A DNA stretch of 64,000 bases. Origin: Actinomycetes bacterium (GTDB taxonomy: Bacteria > Actinomycetota > Actinomycetes > Propionibacteriales > Propionibacteriaceae). The position numbers and the translations under genes were made by a program. Below the pieces are notes generated by a model. It saw only the letters and a program-made list of their open reading frames with translations. It made no database searches and was not told the origin of the DNA. Position 1 is the first letter of the stretch; each line of letters opens with the position of its first letter. The stretch lies in assembly GCA_023460935.1 (NCBI GenBank), contig JAEWOI010000027.1, positions 1-64,000 on the forward strand, read 5' to 3'. Positions 9,013 to 17,869 of this stretch are shown here, piece after piece.

Positions 9013-10524
9013 TCAGGAGTGCGGCTTCAGCAGCGGGAACAGGATCGTCTCGCGGATGCCGGCACCGGTAAACAGCATCATCAGCCGGTCAAGGCCAAGG
9101 CCCATGCCGCCCATGGGCGGGGCGCCGAACTCGAGCGCGGCCAGGAAGTCCTCGTCCAGCTGCATCGCCTCGGGGTCGCCGGCTGCTGCCTGCAGCGACT
9201 GCGCCACCAGGCGCTCGCGCTGGATCACCGGGTCGATCAGCTCGGAGAACCCGGTGGCGCGTTCGACCCCCCCGATGATCAGGTCCCACGCCTCGATCAG
9301 CCGCGGGTCGCTGCGGTGCTCCCGGGCCAGCGGCTGGGCGATCGGCGGGTAGTCGCAGACGAAGGTCGGCTGCACCAGCCCCGGCTCCACCAGCTCCCCG
9401 AACAGCTCCATCACCAGCTTCTGCGCCCCCCAGGCCGGGTCGTGCTCCACGCCCCGTTCCTCGGCGAGCCTGCGCAGCACGGCAGCGTCGGTGTCCGGGG
9501 TGACCTCCTGCCCGAGCGCCTCGGAGAGGGTCGGGTAGACCGGCTTCCAGGCCCACTCCCCGTCGAGGTCGATCTCCCCGTTCGGGCTGTCCACCACCCG
9601 CGTGCCGAGGGCTGCGTCGGCCGCGTCGACGATGATCCGCCGGGTGAGGTCGGCGATCGTGGTCTGGTCGCCCCAGGCCTGGTAGGCCTCGAGCATCGTG
9701 AACTCCGCGGAGTGGGAGGAGTCGATGCCCTCGTTGCGGAAGATCCGGCCGATCTCGTACACCCGGTCGGCCCCGCCGACCATCGCCCGCTTCAGGAACA
9801 GCTCCAGCGCGATCCGCAGCGTCATGTCGATGTCGAAGGCGTTCAGGTGGGTGCCGAACGGCCGGGCCGCGGCCCCGCCGTGCACCAGCTGCAGCACCGG
9901 GGTCTCGATCTCGAGGTAGCCGTCGGCGTGCAGTGTCTCCCGGATGCTGCGGGTGACCGCCGCCCGGGTGCGCACCATGTCCCTCGCCTCCGGACGGGCG
10001 ACGAGGTCTGCGTAACGCTGCCGCACCCTGGTCTCCTCGCCGAGCTCCTTGTGCAGCGTGGGCAGGGGACGCAGCGCCTTGCTGGCCAGCGTCCACTCCT
10101 GCGCCAGGACGGAGAGCTCGCCCCGCCTGGACGAGATCACCCGGCCGGTGACGGAGACGAAGTCGCCGAGGTCGACGTCGGCCTTCCACGCGTCGAGGCG
10201 CTCGGCCCCGAGCTCTGCCAGCGACAGCATCACCTGCAGCCGGACGCCGGAGTCGGCCCTGGTGAAGCCGTCCTGCAGGGTGGCGAAGCAGAGCTTGCCG
10301 GTGTTGCGGATGAACACCACCCGGCCGCTGACGCTGACTACGTCGCCGGTCTCCTCGCCGGCCGCCAGGTGGCCCCAGCCGGCGTGCACCTCGGCAGCGC
10401 TGTGGGTTCTCGGCACCACGATCGGGTAGGGGGCCGCGCCCTCGGCCAGCAGCCGCGCCCGTTTGTCGTGGCGCACCTGCTCCTGCTCGGAGAGGAGGGG
10501 TGCTGCTGTGGTCGGCTCGGTCAC
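9013..10524 (-). CDS. lysS: Lysyl-tRNA synthetase, class II
   Basis: This 503-residue enzyme charges tRNA-Lys with lysine in the cytoplasm. An N-terminal OB-fold anticodon-binding domain (about 50-160, with GRVVFIRNTGKLCFATLQD) precedes the class II catalytic core. Motif 2 is seen around YEIGRIFRNEGID and motif 3 in GLGLDRLMMLFTG near the C-terminus. GTG 10524 gives the normal family length; the longer frame from 10599 would run into the tetR promoter. It is divergent from tetR. Confidence 0.92.
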   Translation of the reverse strand: MTEPTTAAPLLSEQEQVRHDKRARLLAEGAAPYPIVVPRTHSAAEVHAGWGHLAAGEETGDVVSVSGRVVFIRNTGKLCFATLQDGFTRADSGVRLQVMLSLAELGAERLDAWKADVDLGDFVSVTGRVISSRRGELSVLAQEWTLASKALRPLPTLHKELGEETRVRQRYADLVARPEARDMVRTRAAVTRSIRETLHADGYLEIETPVLQLVHGGAAARPFGTHLNAFDIDMTLRIALELFLKRAMVGGADRVYEIGRIFRNEGIDSSHSAEFTMLEAYQAWGDQTTIADLTRRIIVDAADAALGTRVVDSPNGEIDLDGEWAWKPVYPTLSEALGQEVTPDTDAAVLRRLAEERGVEHDPAWGAQKLVMELFGELVEPGLVQPTFVCDYPPIAQPLAREHRSDPRLIEAWDLIIGGVERATGFSELIDPVIQRERLVAQSLQAAAGDPEAMQLDEDFLAALEFGAPPMGGMGLGLDRLMMLFTGAGIRETILFPLLKPHS

Positions 10525-10580
10525 GCGGATCAGGGTACCGATCCCGGGCAGCGCAGAATTGCGTGGCCGGCCCCGTGAAC

Positions 10581-10609
10581 TTGTTGAGTGAGCACTCACT
10601 CATTAGACT
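10581..10609 (+). promoter_or_regulatory. tetR promoter with palindromic TetR operator
   Basis: TGAGTGAGCACTCACTCA (10585-10602) is a perfect 8-bp inverted repeat with a 2-base centre, typical of TetR-family operators. It sits between TTGTTG (10581-10586) and TAGACT (10604-10609), which are 17 bases apart. TAGACT ends 6 bases before GTG 10616, so the mRNA is probably leaderless. Confidence 0.7.
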
Positions 10610-10615
10610 CGCCCG

Positions 10616-11215
10616 GTGAGCAGAGCCACCCCGATGGCGCCGGACGAGCGCAGGCAGGCGATCATCGACGCCACCCTTCCCCTACTGCTGGAGCACGGGC
10701 CCGAGATCAGCACCCGCGACATCGCCCGGGCTGCCTGTGTGGCCGAGGGCACGATCTTCCGGGTGTTCGAGACCAAGCAGGACCTGATCCACGCCACCGT
10801 GCACGCCGCACTGGAGCCGGAGGCCGCGATCGCTCGGCTGGCTGCCCTGCCGGCAGGGCAGCCGCTCACCGAGCGGGTGGTCGCCATCCTCGAGCTGCTG
10901 CACGGCGAGATCGCCCGCACCCGTTCGGTGATCGCCCACCTGGCCCGCCCGGTGGCCGCGCCGCACCCGCCGCCGTCCCCGCACGGGCTGAGGGGGCAGG
11001 GACCGCACGCCAGCAAGGCACGCCTGGCCCGCGCAGTGGCCGCCGCCCTCACCGGCTACGAGGGCCAGCTCTCGGTCGGCACCGACTTCGCAGCGCGCAG
11101 CCTGATGGCGCTGTCGTTCGCAGCGTCCTTCACCCTGCCGGAGGAGGAGGCGCGGTTCGACGCGGCCGAACTGGCCGACTTCGTGCTGCACGGCATCGCG
11201 AGGGGGGAAGCATGA
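10616..11215 (+). CDS. TetR-family transcriptional repressor
   Basis: This 199-residue protein has a typical TetR N-terminal DNA-binding domain: RRQAIIDATLPLL, then STRDIARAACVAEGTIFRVFETKQDLI as the helix-turn-helix. The C-terminal ligand domain is not assignable. GTG 10616 is preferred because a -10-like TAGACT ends 6 bases upstream. It overlaps the first exporter gene by 4 bases, so it likely represses itself and the two ABC exporters until an exported compound binds. Confidence 0.88.
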   Translation: MSRATPMAPDERRQAIIDATLPLLLEHGPEISTRDIARAACVAEGTIFRVFETKQDLIHATVHAALEPEAAIARLAALPAGQPLTERVVAILELLHGEIARTRSVIAHLARPVAAPHPPPSPHGLRGQGPHASKARLARAVAAALTGYEGQLSVGTDFAARSLMALSFAASFTLPEEEARFDAAELADFVLHGIARGEA

Positions 11216-12963
11216 TCCGGTTGCTCACGCGCTTCCTGCGCCCCTACGTGCCGCAGCTGGTAGCTGTGGTGCTGCTGCAGCTGGTGCAGTCGGTGGCTGC
11301 GCTGTTCCTGCCCAGCATCAACGCGATGATCATCGACAACGGCGTGGCCACCGGCGACACCGGCTACATCTGGACGATGGGCGCGGCCATGCTGGCCGTC
11401 TCGGTGGTGCAGGTCGGGGCGCAGATCGGCGCCACCTGGTTCGGCGCGAGGACCGCCATGGCCTTCGGCCGGGACCTGCGCTGGGCGGTGTTCGACCGGG
11501 CACTGTCGTTCTCGGCGAGGGAGATGAACCGGTTCGGTGCGCCCAGCCTGATCACCCGCAACACCAACGACGTCCAGCAGCTGCAGATGCTGGTGCTGAT
11601 GACGGCGATCATGATCGTGGCCGCCCCGCTGATGATGGTGGGCGGGGTCTTCATGGCGCTGCGTGAGGATGTCGGCCTCAGCTGGCTGATCCTGGTGGCA
11701 GTGGTCGTGCTGGGCGGGATCATCGGCCTGCTGGTAGCCCAGATGACCCCGCTGTTCAAGGCGATGCAGGACCGCATCGACACCCTCAACCGGGTGCTGC
11801 GGGAGCAGATCTCCGGCCTGCGGGTGATCCGGGCGTTCGTCCGCGAGCCCACCGAGGCCGCCCGCTTCGACCGGGCCAACGTCGAACTCACGGCAACCGC
11901 CACCAGCGTCGGCCGCCGGATGATGACGATGTTCCCCTCCGTGATGCTGGTGATGAACGTCTCCAGCGTCGCGGTGATCTGGTTCGGCAGCTTCCGCGTG
12001 GCCGACGGGCACCTCCAGGTGGGCCAGCTGACCGCCTACCTCGCCTACCTCATGCAGATCCTGATGAGCGTGATGATGTCGACGATGATGCTGATGATCG
12101 CACCGCGTGCAGCGGTCTCCGCGGGCCGCATCAACGAGGTGCTGGACAGCTCATCCTCCGTCGTCCCGCCCGAACTGCCGGTGACGGCGATCAGCGGGTA
12201 CGGCCGGGTCGACTTCGAAGGGGTCGGCTTCAGCTATCCGGGCGCGGAGTCCCCGGTGCTGTCCGGCATCAGGTTCAGCGTCCGGCCCGGCGCCACCACG
12301 GCGATCATCGGCTCCACCGGCTCGGGCAAGTCGACGCTGGTGAACCTGATCCCCCGGCTGTTCGACGCCACCGCCGGCACCGTCCGGGTGGACGACGTCG
12401 ACGTCCGCGACCTCGACCCCGACCTGCTGTGGAGCCGGATCGGCCTGGTGCCGCAGCGGCCGTACCTGTTCAGCGGGACGGTGGCCTCCAACCTCCGCCT
12501 GGGTAACCCGGAGGCATCGGACGCCGAACTGTGGCGGGCCCTCGAGGTGGCGCAGGCCAGGGACTTCGTCGAGGCCATGCCGGAGGGGCTGGACGCACCG
12601 ATCAGCCAGGGCGGCACCAACGTCTCCGGCGGGCAGCGGCAACGGCTGGCGATCGCGAGGGCTCTCGTGCGCCGACCCGAGATCTACGTCTTCGACGACT
12701 CGTTCTCCGCGCTCGACGTGGCCACCGACGCAGCCCTGCGCGCAGCGCTCGCAGCCGAGACCGAGCGCGCGGCGGTGGTGATCGTCGCGCAGCGGGTGTC
12801 CACCATCCGCTCCGCGGAGCAGATCGTCGTCCTCGACGACGGCCGGGTGGTCGGCATCGGCACCCATGCGGAGCTGCTGGCCACCTGCCGCACGTACGCC
12901 GAGATCGTGGAGAGCCAGTTCAAGGCCGAGGAGATCGAGCCGAGTGGAGCCAGGAATGCCTGA
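11212..12963 (+). CDS. ABC exporter half-transporter, first of a pair
   Basis: The 583-residue protein has six membrane helices (about 15-300) fused to an ATPase domain (about 340-575). Walker A is GSTGSGKST, the signature is VSGGQRQRLAIARAL and the Walker B region is YVFDDSFSALD. In Walker B an Asp (FDDS) replaces the usual catalytic Glu, so this site may be the degenerate one of a heterodimer. Such TetR-linked pairs usually export drugs or lipids; the substrate cannot be told. It overlaps the next gene by 8 bases. Confidence 0.9.
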   Translation: MIRLLTRFLRPYVPQLVAVVLLQLVQSVAALFLPSINAMIIDNGVATGDTGYIWTMGAAMLAVSVVQVGAQIGATWFGARTAMAFGRDLRWAVFDRALSFSAREMNRFGAPSLITRNTNDVQQLQMLVLMTAIMIVAAPLMMVGGVFMALREDVGLSWLILVAVVVLGGIIGLLVAQMTPLFKAMQDRIDTLNRVLREQISGLRVIRAFVREPTEAARFDRANVELTATATSVGRRMMTMFPSVMLVMNVSSVAVIWFGSFRVADGHLQVGQLTAYLAYLMQILMSVMMSTMMLMIAPRAAVSAGRINEVLDSSSSVVPPELPVTAISGYGRVDFEGVGFSYPGAESPVLSGIRFSVRPGATTAIIGSTGSGKSTLVNLIPRLFDATAGTVRVDDVDVRDLDPDLLWSRIGLVPQRPYLFSGTVASNLRLGNPEASDAELWRALEVAQARDFVEAMPEGLDAPISQGGTNVSGGQRQRLAIARALVRRPEIYVFDDSFSALDVATDAALRAALAAETERAAVVIVAQRVSTIRSAEQIVVLDDGRVVGIGTHAELLATCRTYAEIVESQFKAEEIEPSGARNA

Positions 12964-14866
12964 GAACCGAACCGCCACCGCCACGGCCACGCCGATCAAG
13001 GCCAACGAGCGCCCGAAGTTCGGCCCCCAGCGTGGCGGCGGCCCGCTGCGCGGCGGGCCCATGGGCCACGGCACGGGCACCGGGGAGAAGGCGGTGTCCT
13101 TCGGCCCGTCGCTGCGCCGCCTGCTCGGCCACCTGCGGCCAGAGCTCGCCCGGATCTGGGTGGTGGTCGTCCTGGTCGTGGTGTCCACCGGCCTGATGTC
13201 GGTGGGCCCGGCGATCCTCGGCCGGGCCACCGACCTGATCTTCAACGCTGCCGTGCTGGCCAGGGAGCCCATCGACTTCCCGGCGGTCGGCCAGGTGCTG
13301 GCGCTGGTGCTGGCGCTCTACGTCGTGGCCGGGGTGTTCGCCTGGGCGAGCGGCTGGATGATCAACGGCATCGTGCAGCGCTCGGTCTACCGGATGCGGG
13401 CCGAGGTGAGCGAGAAGCTGACCAGGCTGCCGCTGCGGTACTTCGACTCCCAGCCCCGCGGCGAGCTGCTCAGCCGGGTGACCAACGACGTGGACAACGT
13501 CGCCCAGTCGCTGCAGCAGACCCTCGCGCAGGTGCTCACCAACCTGTTCACCCTGATCGGCGTGCTGGTGATGATGTTCTACGTCTCGCCGCTGCTCGCC
13601 GGAATCGCGCTGGTCACGATCCCGGTGGCAATGGCGCTGACGATGGTGATCGGCAAGCGGTCGCAGAAGCTGTTCGCCAAGACCTGGAAGTCGACCGGTG
13701 AGCTGAACAGCCAGATCGAGGAGGCCTACACCGGCCACGACCTGGTGAAGGTCTTCGGCCGGCGCCGTGAGGTGGCGGCGACGTTCGCCGAGAAGAACTC
13801 CGAGCTGTTCGATGCCTCGTTCGGGGCCCAGTTCATCTCCGGGATCATCATGCCGGTGATGTTCTTCGTCGGGAACCTGAACTACGTCGTGATCGCCGTG
13901 GTCGGCGGTCTCCAGGTGGCGGCGGGCACGCTCGGCCTCGGCGCGGTGCAGGCGTTCATCCAGTACTCGCGCACCTTCACCCAGCCGATCACCCAGCTGG
14001 CGTCCATGGCCAACCTGCTGCAGTCCGGCGTCGCGTCCGCCGAGCGCGTGTTCGAGGTGCTGGACGCCGAGGAGGAGCCGCCCGAGGCCGGCGGCTCGCT
14101 GGCCCCGACCAGGGGCAGGGTGGCGTTCGAGCACGTGACCTTCGCCTACACCCCGGAGCGGCCACTGATCACCGACCTGTCCCTGGTGGCCGAGCCCGGT
14201 TCCACGGTGGCGATCGTCGGCCCGACCGGCGCCGGCAAGACCACCCTGGTGAACTTGATCCTGAGGTTCTACGACCTGCAGGGCGGCCGGATCACCCTCG
14301 ACGGCGTGGACATCGCCACCGTGCCCAGGCGGGTGCTGCGCGAGCAGATCGGGATGGTGCTGCAGGACACCTGGCTGTTCGGCGGGACGATCCGCGACAA
14401 CATCGCCTACGGCCGGGAGGGCGCGACCGACGCCGAGATCCAGGCCGCGGCCAGCGCCGCCTACGTCGACCGGTTCGTCCACTCGCTGCCGGACGGCTAC
14501 GAGACGGTGATCAACGAGGAGGCCTCCAACCTTTCCGCCGGGGAGAAGCAGTTGATCACGATCGCGCGCGCGTTCCTCTCCGACCCGTCCCTGCTGATCC
14601 TGGACGAGGCCACCTCGTCGGTGGACACCCGGACCGAGCTGCTCGTGCAGCGCGCGATGCACCGGCTGCGGGCCGAACGGACGTCGTTCGTGATCGCCCA
14701 CCGGCTCTCGACCATCCGCGACGCCGACGTGATCCTGGTGATGGAGGACGGAGCCATCGTCGAGCAGGGCGACCACGACGCCCTGATGGCCGCCCACGGC
14801 CACTACCACCGCCTCTACCAGGCGCAGTTCGCTGCGGCGATCACAGCCGAGGACGACGCGGCCTGA
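12956..14866 (+). CDS. ABC exporter half-transporter, second of a pair
   Basis: This 636-residue protein has a Gly/Pro-rich cytoplasmic start (about 1-50), six membrane helices (about 60-350) and an ATPase domain (about 385-625). Walker A is GPTGAGKTT, Walker B LLILDEATSSVD with the catalytic Glu, and the H-loop is IAHRLST. The signature motif is LSAGEKQ, not LSGGQ. Together with the previous protein (FDD Walker B) it should form an asymmetric heterodimeric exporter. ATG 12956 is chosen as the first credible start; earlier frame lies inside the previous gene. Confidence 0.9.
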   Translation: MPENRTATATATPIKANERPKFGPQRGGGPLRGGPMGHGTGTGEKAVSFGPSLRRLLGHLRPELARIWVVVVLVVVSTGLMSVGPAILGRATDLIFNAAVLAREPIDFPAVGQVLALVLALYVVAGVFAWASGWMINGIVQRSVYRMRAEVSEKLTRLPLRYFDSQPRGELLSRVTNDVDNVAQSLQQTLAQVLTNLFTLIGVLVMMFYVSPLLAGIALVTIPVAMALTMVIGKRSQKLFAKTWKSTGELNSQIEEAYTGHDLVKVFGRRREVAATFAEKNSELFDASFGAQFISGIIMPVMFFVGNLNYVVIAVVGGLQVAAGTLGLGAVQAFIQYSRTFTQPITQLASMANLLQSGVASAERVFEVLDAEEEPPEAGGSLAPTRGRVAFEHVTFAYTPERPLITDLSLVAEPGSTVAIVGPTGAGKTTLVNLILRFYDLQGGRITLDGVDIATVPRRVLREQIGMVLQDTWLFGGTIRDNIAYGREGATDAEIQAAASAAYVDRFVHSLPDGYETVINEEASNLSAGEKQLITIARAFLSDPSLLILDEATSSVDTRTELLVQRAMHRLRAERTSFVIAHRLSTIRDADVILVMEDGAIVEQGDHDALMAAHGHYHRLYQAQFAAAITAEDDAA

Positions 14867-14885
14867 GCGCCGCTAGGCTCCCGGA

Positions 14886-15971
14886 ATGACCCGGACGTGG
14901 CGAATCGGGGAGGTGGCGGAGCGCACCGGGCTCACCCGGCGCACCCTGCGGCACTACGATGACCTCGGCCTGCTGGTGCCCAGCGAGCGCAGCTGGGGCG
15001 ACTACCGGCTCTACACCGAGGCCGACCTGGTGCGCCTGCTGCAGATCCAGAGCCTGAAGGCCCTAGGGCTCGCCCTGCCGGAGATCGGCACCGCGCTCGC
15101 CGATCCTGAACTGGACGCCAGCGCGACCCTGCGCTCCCACCTCGCCCACCTGGAGGAGCGGATCGCGGCCGAGCGCACCCTCGCCGACCGCCTGCGCAAC
15201 CTCGCCGGCGCCACCGAGCGCAGCTGGGACGACGTGCTGGCTGCCATCGCCCTCACGCAGCGGCTCGCCCACCCCGACCCGGCGGTGCGGCTGCGGGCTG
15301 CGCTGCAGTCGCCGGGCAGCACCACCCCTGACCTGGTCGCGGCCCTGGCTGCCGAGACCGAGCCGGCGGTGCGGGACGTGCTGGTGTGGGCGCTGGCCCA
15401 GCAGCCCGACGCCGCCGCCGCGGCCGTCCCACGGCTGCACGAGGACCCCGACCCGCAGCTGCGCGCGGCGCTGGTCAGGCTGCTGGGCAAGCTCGGCGAC
15501 CCCGCAGCGGTGGCCGACCTGGTTGCGCGGCTGGACGACCCCGACCCGGCCGTCGTCGCCACGGCGGTGGACGCGCTGGGCCGCCTGGGTTCGCCCACCG
15601 CTGCTCGCCCCCTCGCCGGCCTGCTCGGCTCCGCCAGCACCCAGGCAGCGGACGTGGTCGACGCCCTGGCCGCGCTGGGGACGGCAGCGGTGGCGCCCGC
15701 GCTCGAGGTGCTCGGCAGCGGCGGGGCGGCAGCGAGGGCACAGGCCGCAGAGGTGCTCGGCCGGGTGGGCAGTGGCACGCGGCTCGACGAGGCCGACGCC
15801 GCGGGTGTCCGGTCGGCTCTCGCCGCAGCACTGGCGGACGGCGACCAGCGGGTGCGGCTGGCCGCGCTGCTCGCGCTGGGCGAGCTCGGCGCGCCGGCCC
15901 GTCAGCTGCTGGAGCAGGTGGTGGCCGATCCGGAACTCGGCACGGTGGCCGGGCGGCTGCTGGAGCAGTGA
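14886..15971 (+). CDS. MerR-type regulator fused to HEAT repeats
   Basis: Residues 1-75 of this 361-residue protein are a MerR DNA-binding domain: RIGEVAERTGLTRRTLRHYDDLGLL, then YRLYTEADLVRL. A coiled dimerisation helix follows (about 80-115). From about 130 to the end there is a run of Ala/Leu-rich HEAT-like repeats with DPDP-V-R-AAL spacing, for example HPDPAVRLRAAL, DPDPQLRAALVRLLGKLGD and DDPDPAVVATAVDALGRLG. HEAT arrays usually bind proteins. No effector or target is evident. It lies 19 bases after the exporter pair but has no overlap with it. Confidence 0.85.
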   Translation: MTRTWRIGEVAERTGLTRRTLRHYDDLGLLVPSERSWGDYRLYTEADLVRLLQIQSLKALGLALPEIGTALADPELDASATLRSHLAHLEERIAAERTLADRLRNLAGATERSWDDVLAAIALTQRLAHPDPAVRLRAALQSPGSTTPDLVAALAAETEPAVRDVLVWALAQQPDAAAAAVPRLHEDPDPQLRAALVRLLGKLGDPAAVADLVARLDDPDPAVVATAVDALGRLGSPTAARPLAGLLGSASTQAADVVDALAALGTAAVAPALEVLGSGGAAARAQAAEVLGRVGSGTRLDEADAAGVRSALAAALADGDQRVRLAALLALGELGAPARQLLEQVVADPELGTVAGRLLEQ

Positions 15972-15987
15972 GCGCTGCCGGCGCTCA
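15969..15987. terminator. Compact hairpin built from two stop codons
   Basis: TGAGCGC-TGCCG-GCGCTCA is a perfect 7-bp stem with a 5-base loop between convergent genes. The TGA of the MerR-HEAT gene (15969-15971) pairs with the TGA of the blaI-type gene (15985-15987 on the minus strand). There is no T-run, so termination strength is uncertain. Confidence 0.5.
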
Positions 15988-16311
15988 GGGGGCAGGGGCC
16001 GCGCTGATCGTCGCCAGCACCTCGCGCCGCTCGTCCCCCGAGAGCCTGGCCAGGAGTTCGAGCACCTCAGCAGACACTTCGGCTGCCCGGCTGCGGGCCG
16101 GCCGGTAGAGCCAGGCCCGGCCGTCCAGCCGGCGCAGCAGCAGGCCCTTCCTTGCCAGCCGGTCCAGCACGGTCATCACCGTCGTGTAGGCCAGTTCGCG
16201 GTCGAACGACAGCTGGTCGTGCACGTCGCGCACCGACAGCGGAGCCGGGCTGGACCACAGAATGTCCATCACCGCCTGCTCCAGCTCACCGGTCACCGCC
16301 ACGCCGACCAT
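15985..16311 (-). CDS. BlaI/MecI/CopY-family transcriptional repressor
   Basis: This 108-residue protein is a winged-helix repressor: GELEQAVMDILW, then LSVRDVHDQLS and the recognition helix AYTTVMTVLDRLARKGLL. Such proteins bind as dimers to TAC-A/GTA-type inverted repeats. It is divergent from cydA and shares a 49-base intergenic region that contains such a repeat. The likely role is control of cytochrome bd genes. No BlaR-type sensor is nearby, so what relieves repression is unknown. GTG 16296 is an alternative start. Confidence 0.85.
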   Translation of the reverse strand: MVGVAVTGELEQAVMDILWSSPAPLSVRDVHDQLSFDRELAYTTVMTVLDRLARKGLLLRRLDGRAWLYRPARSRAAEVSAEVLELLARLSGDERREVLATISAAPAP

Positions 16312-16324
16312 GCTAGAACACTCA

Positions 16325-16353
16325 TTGCAGACTACGACAGCCAGTAGTAGATT
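16325..16353 (+). promoter_or_regulatory. cydA promoter with BlaI-type operator in the spacer
   Basis: TTGCAG (16325-16330) and TAGATT (16348-16353) are 17 bases apart. TAGATT ends 7 bases before the cydA ATG, fitting a leaderless mRNA. The imperfect inverted repeat TACGACA-GCC-AGTAGTA (16333-16349) fills the spacer and resembles BlaI-family operators. Confidence 0.55.
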
Positions 16354-16360
16354 CCGGTTC

Positions 16361-17857
16361 ATGAGCGCGGAAACCCTTGCCAGATGGCAGTTCGGCATCA
16401 CAACCGTGTACCACTTCTTCTTCGTCCCGATCACCATCGCGCTGTCGCTGCTGGTGGCGGTGATGCAGACCATCTGGGTGCGCACCGGCAACGAGCAGCA
16501 GCTCCGGCTCACCAAGTTCTTCGGCAAGCTGTTCCTGATCAACTTCGCCATGGGTGTCGTCACCGGCATCGTGCAGGAGTTCCAGTTCGGGATGAACTGG
16601 AGCGAGTACTCCCGCTTCGTCGGCGACATCTTCGGCGCCCCGCTCGCGCTGGAGGCGCTGCTGGCGTTCTTCCTCGAGTCGGTGTTCCTCGGGCTGTGGA
16701 TCTTCGGCTGGGACCGCCTGCCGAAGAAGGTGCACCTGATGACGATCTGGCTGGCCGCCATCGGCACCATGGTCTCCGCGGTGTTCATCCTCGCCGCCAA
16801 CTCCTGGATGCAGAACCCGGTGGGCGCCCGCTTCAACCCGGACACCGACCGCGCCGAGATGACCTCCCTGCTCGACGTGCTGCTCAACCCGGTGGCACTC
16901 ATCACGCTGCCGCACGTGCTCACCGCCGCCTACATGACCGCCGGCGGGCTGGTCATGGGCGTCGCCGGCTGGCACCTGGCCAAGCTGCGCAACCCCGACA
17001 GCGAGCGCAAGGAGAAGGACGCCGCCGCCCACCGCTGGGCGATGAAGTTCGGCGCCTGGGTGCTGATCGCCGCCGGCTTCGGTTCCCTGGTCACCGGTGA
17101 CATCCAGGGCAAGATCATGACCGACGTCCAGCCGATGAAGATGGCTGCTGCCGAGGCGTTGTGGGAGACCGAGGGCGGGCCCGGCACCGGCGGCGCTTCG
17201 TTCTCGATCCTCACCATCGGCACCCTCGACGGCACTCAGGAGGTCTTCTCGATCAAGGTGCCGGCCGTGCTCTCGTTCCTCGCCACCGGCACCTGGGACG
17301 GCAAGGTGGTGGGCATCAACGACCTGGTCGTCAAGATGGAGACCGAAGGCTTCACCAACTCCGACGTCGTCCTGCAGCGCGAGGCCGCAGAGCGGTTGCA
17401 GGCCGTAGGCGTGGACGACTGGACCCCCAACATCCCGGTCACGTACTGGACGTTCCGGTTGATGATGGGCCTGGGCTTCCTGGCCATGGCGATCGGCGCC
17501 TTCGCGCTGTGGACGCTCCGCAAGGGCGGCACGCCGAAGGGCGGCCCGCTGTGGACCGCGCTGATGCTGACCGCCCCGCTGGCACCGCTGTTCGCCAACT
17601 CGATGGGCTGGATCTTCACCGAGATGGGCCGCCAGCCGTTCATCGTCTACGGCGTGCTGCCCACGATGTCGGCGGCCTCGCCCGGCGTCAGCGCCTTCGA
17701 AGTGGGCGCGACGATGGTGCTCTACACCCTGATCTACGGTGCGCTCGCCGTCGTCGAGGTGCGGCTGCTGCTGCACTACATCAAGCTCGGGCTGCCCGAC
17801 GTCGTTGAGCCCAAGGTGCTCACCGACGACGACGCCCCCCTGTCCTTCGCGTACTGA
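16361..17857 (+). CDS. cydA: Cytochrome bd ubiquinol/menaquinol oxidase subunit I
   Basis: This 498-residue membrane protein binds the three hemes of cytochrome bd and oxidises quinol while reducing oxygen to water without proton pumping. The family start RWQFGITTVYHFFFVP, the following helices and the quinol-loop region around residues 230-330 are clear. The Q-loop is of the short type usual in actinobacteria. ATG 16361 agrees with conserved length. It is followed after 12 bases by cydB. This oxidase typically serves at low oxygen or under respiratory stress. Confidence 0.95.
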   Translation: MSAETLARWQFGITTVYHFFFVPITIALSLLVAVMQTIWVRTGNEQQLRLTKFFGKLFLINFAMGVVTGIVQEFQFGMNWSEYSRFVGDIFGAPLALEALLAFFLESVFLGLWIFGWDRLPKKVHLMTIWLAAIGTMVSAVFILAANSWMQNPVGARFNPDTDRAEMTSLLDVLLNPVALITLPHVLTAAYMTAGGLVMGVAGWHLAKLRNPDSERKEKDAAAHRWAMKFGAWVLIAAGFGSLVTGDIQGKIMTDVQPMKMAAAEALWETEGGPGTGGASFSILTIGTLDGTQEVFSIKVPAVLSFLATGTWDGKVVGINDLVVKMETEGFTNSDVVLQREAAERLQAVGVDDWTPNIPVTYWTFRLMMGLGFLAMAIGAFALWTLRKGGTPKGGPLWTALMLTAPLAPLFANSMGWIFTEMGRQPFIVYGVLPTMSAASPGVSAFEVGATMVLYTLIYGALAVVEVRLLLHYIKLGLPDVVEPKVLTDDDAPLSFAY

Positions 17858-17869
17858 GAGGCCCAGAAC

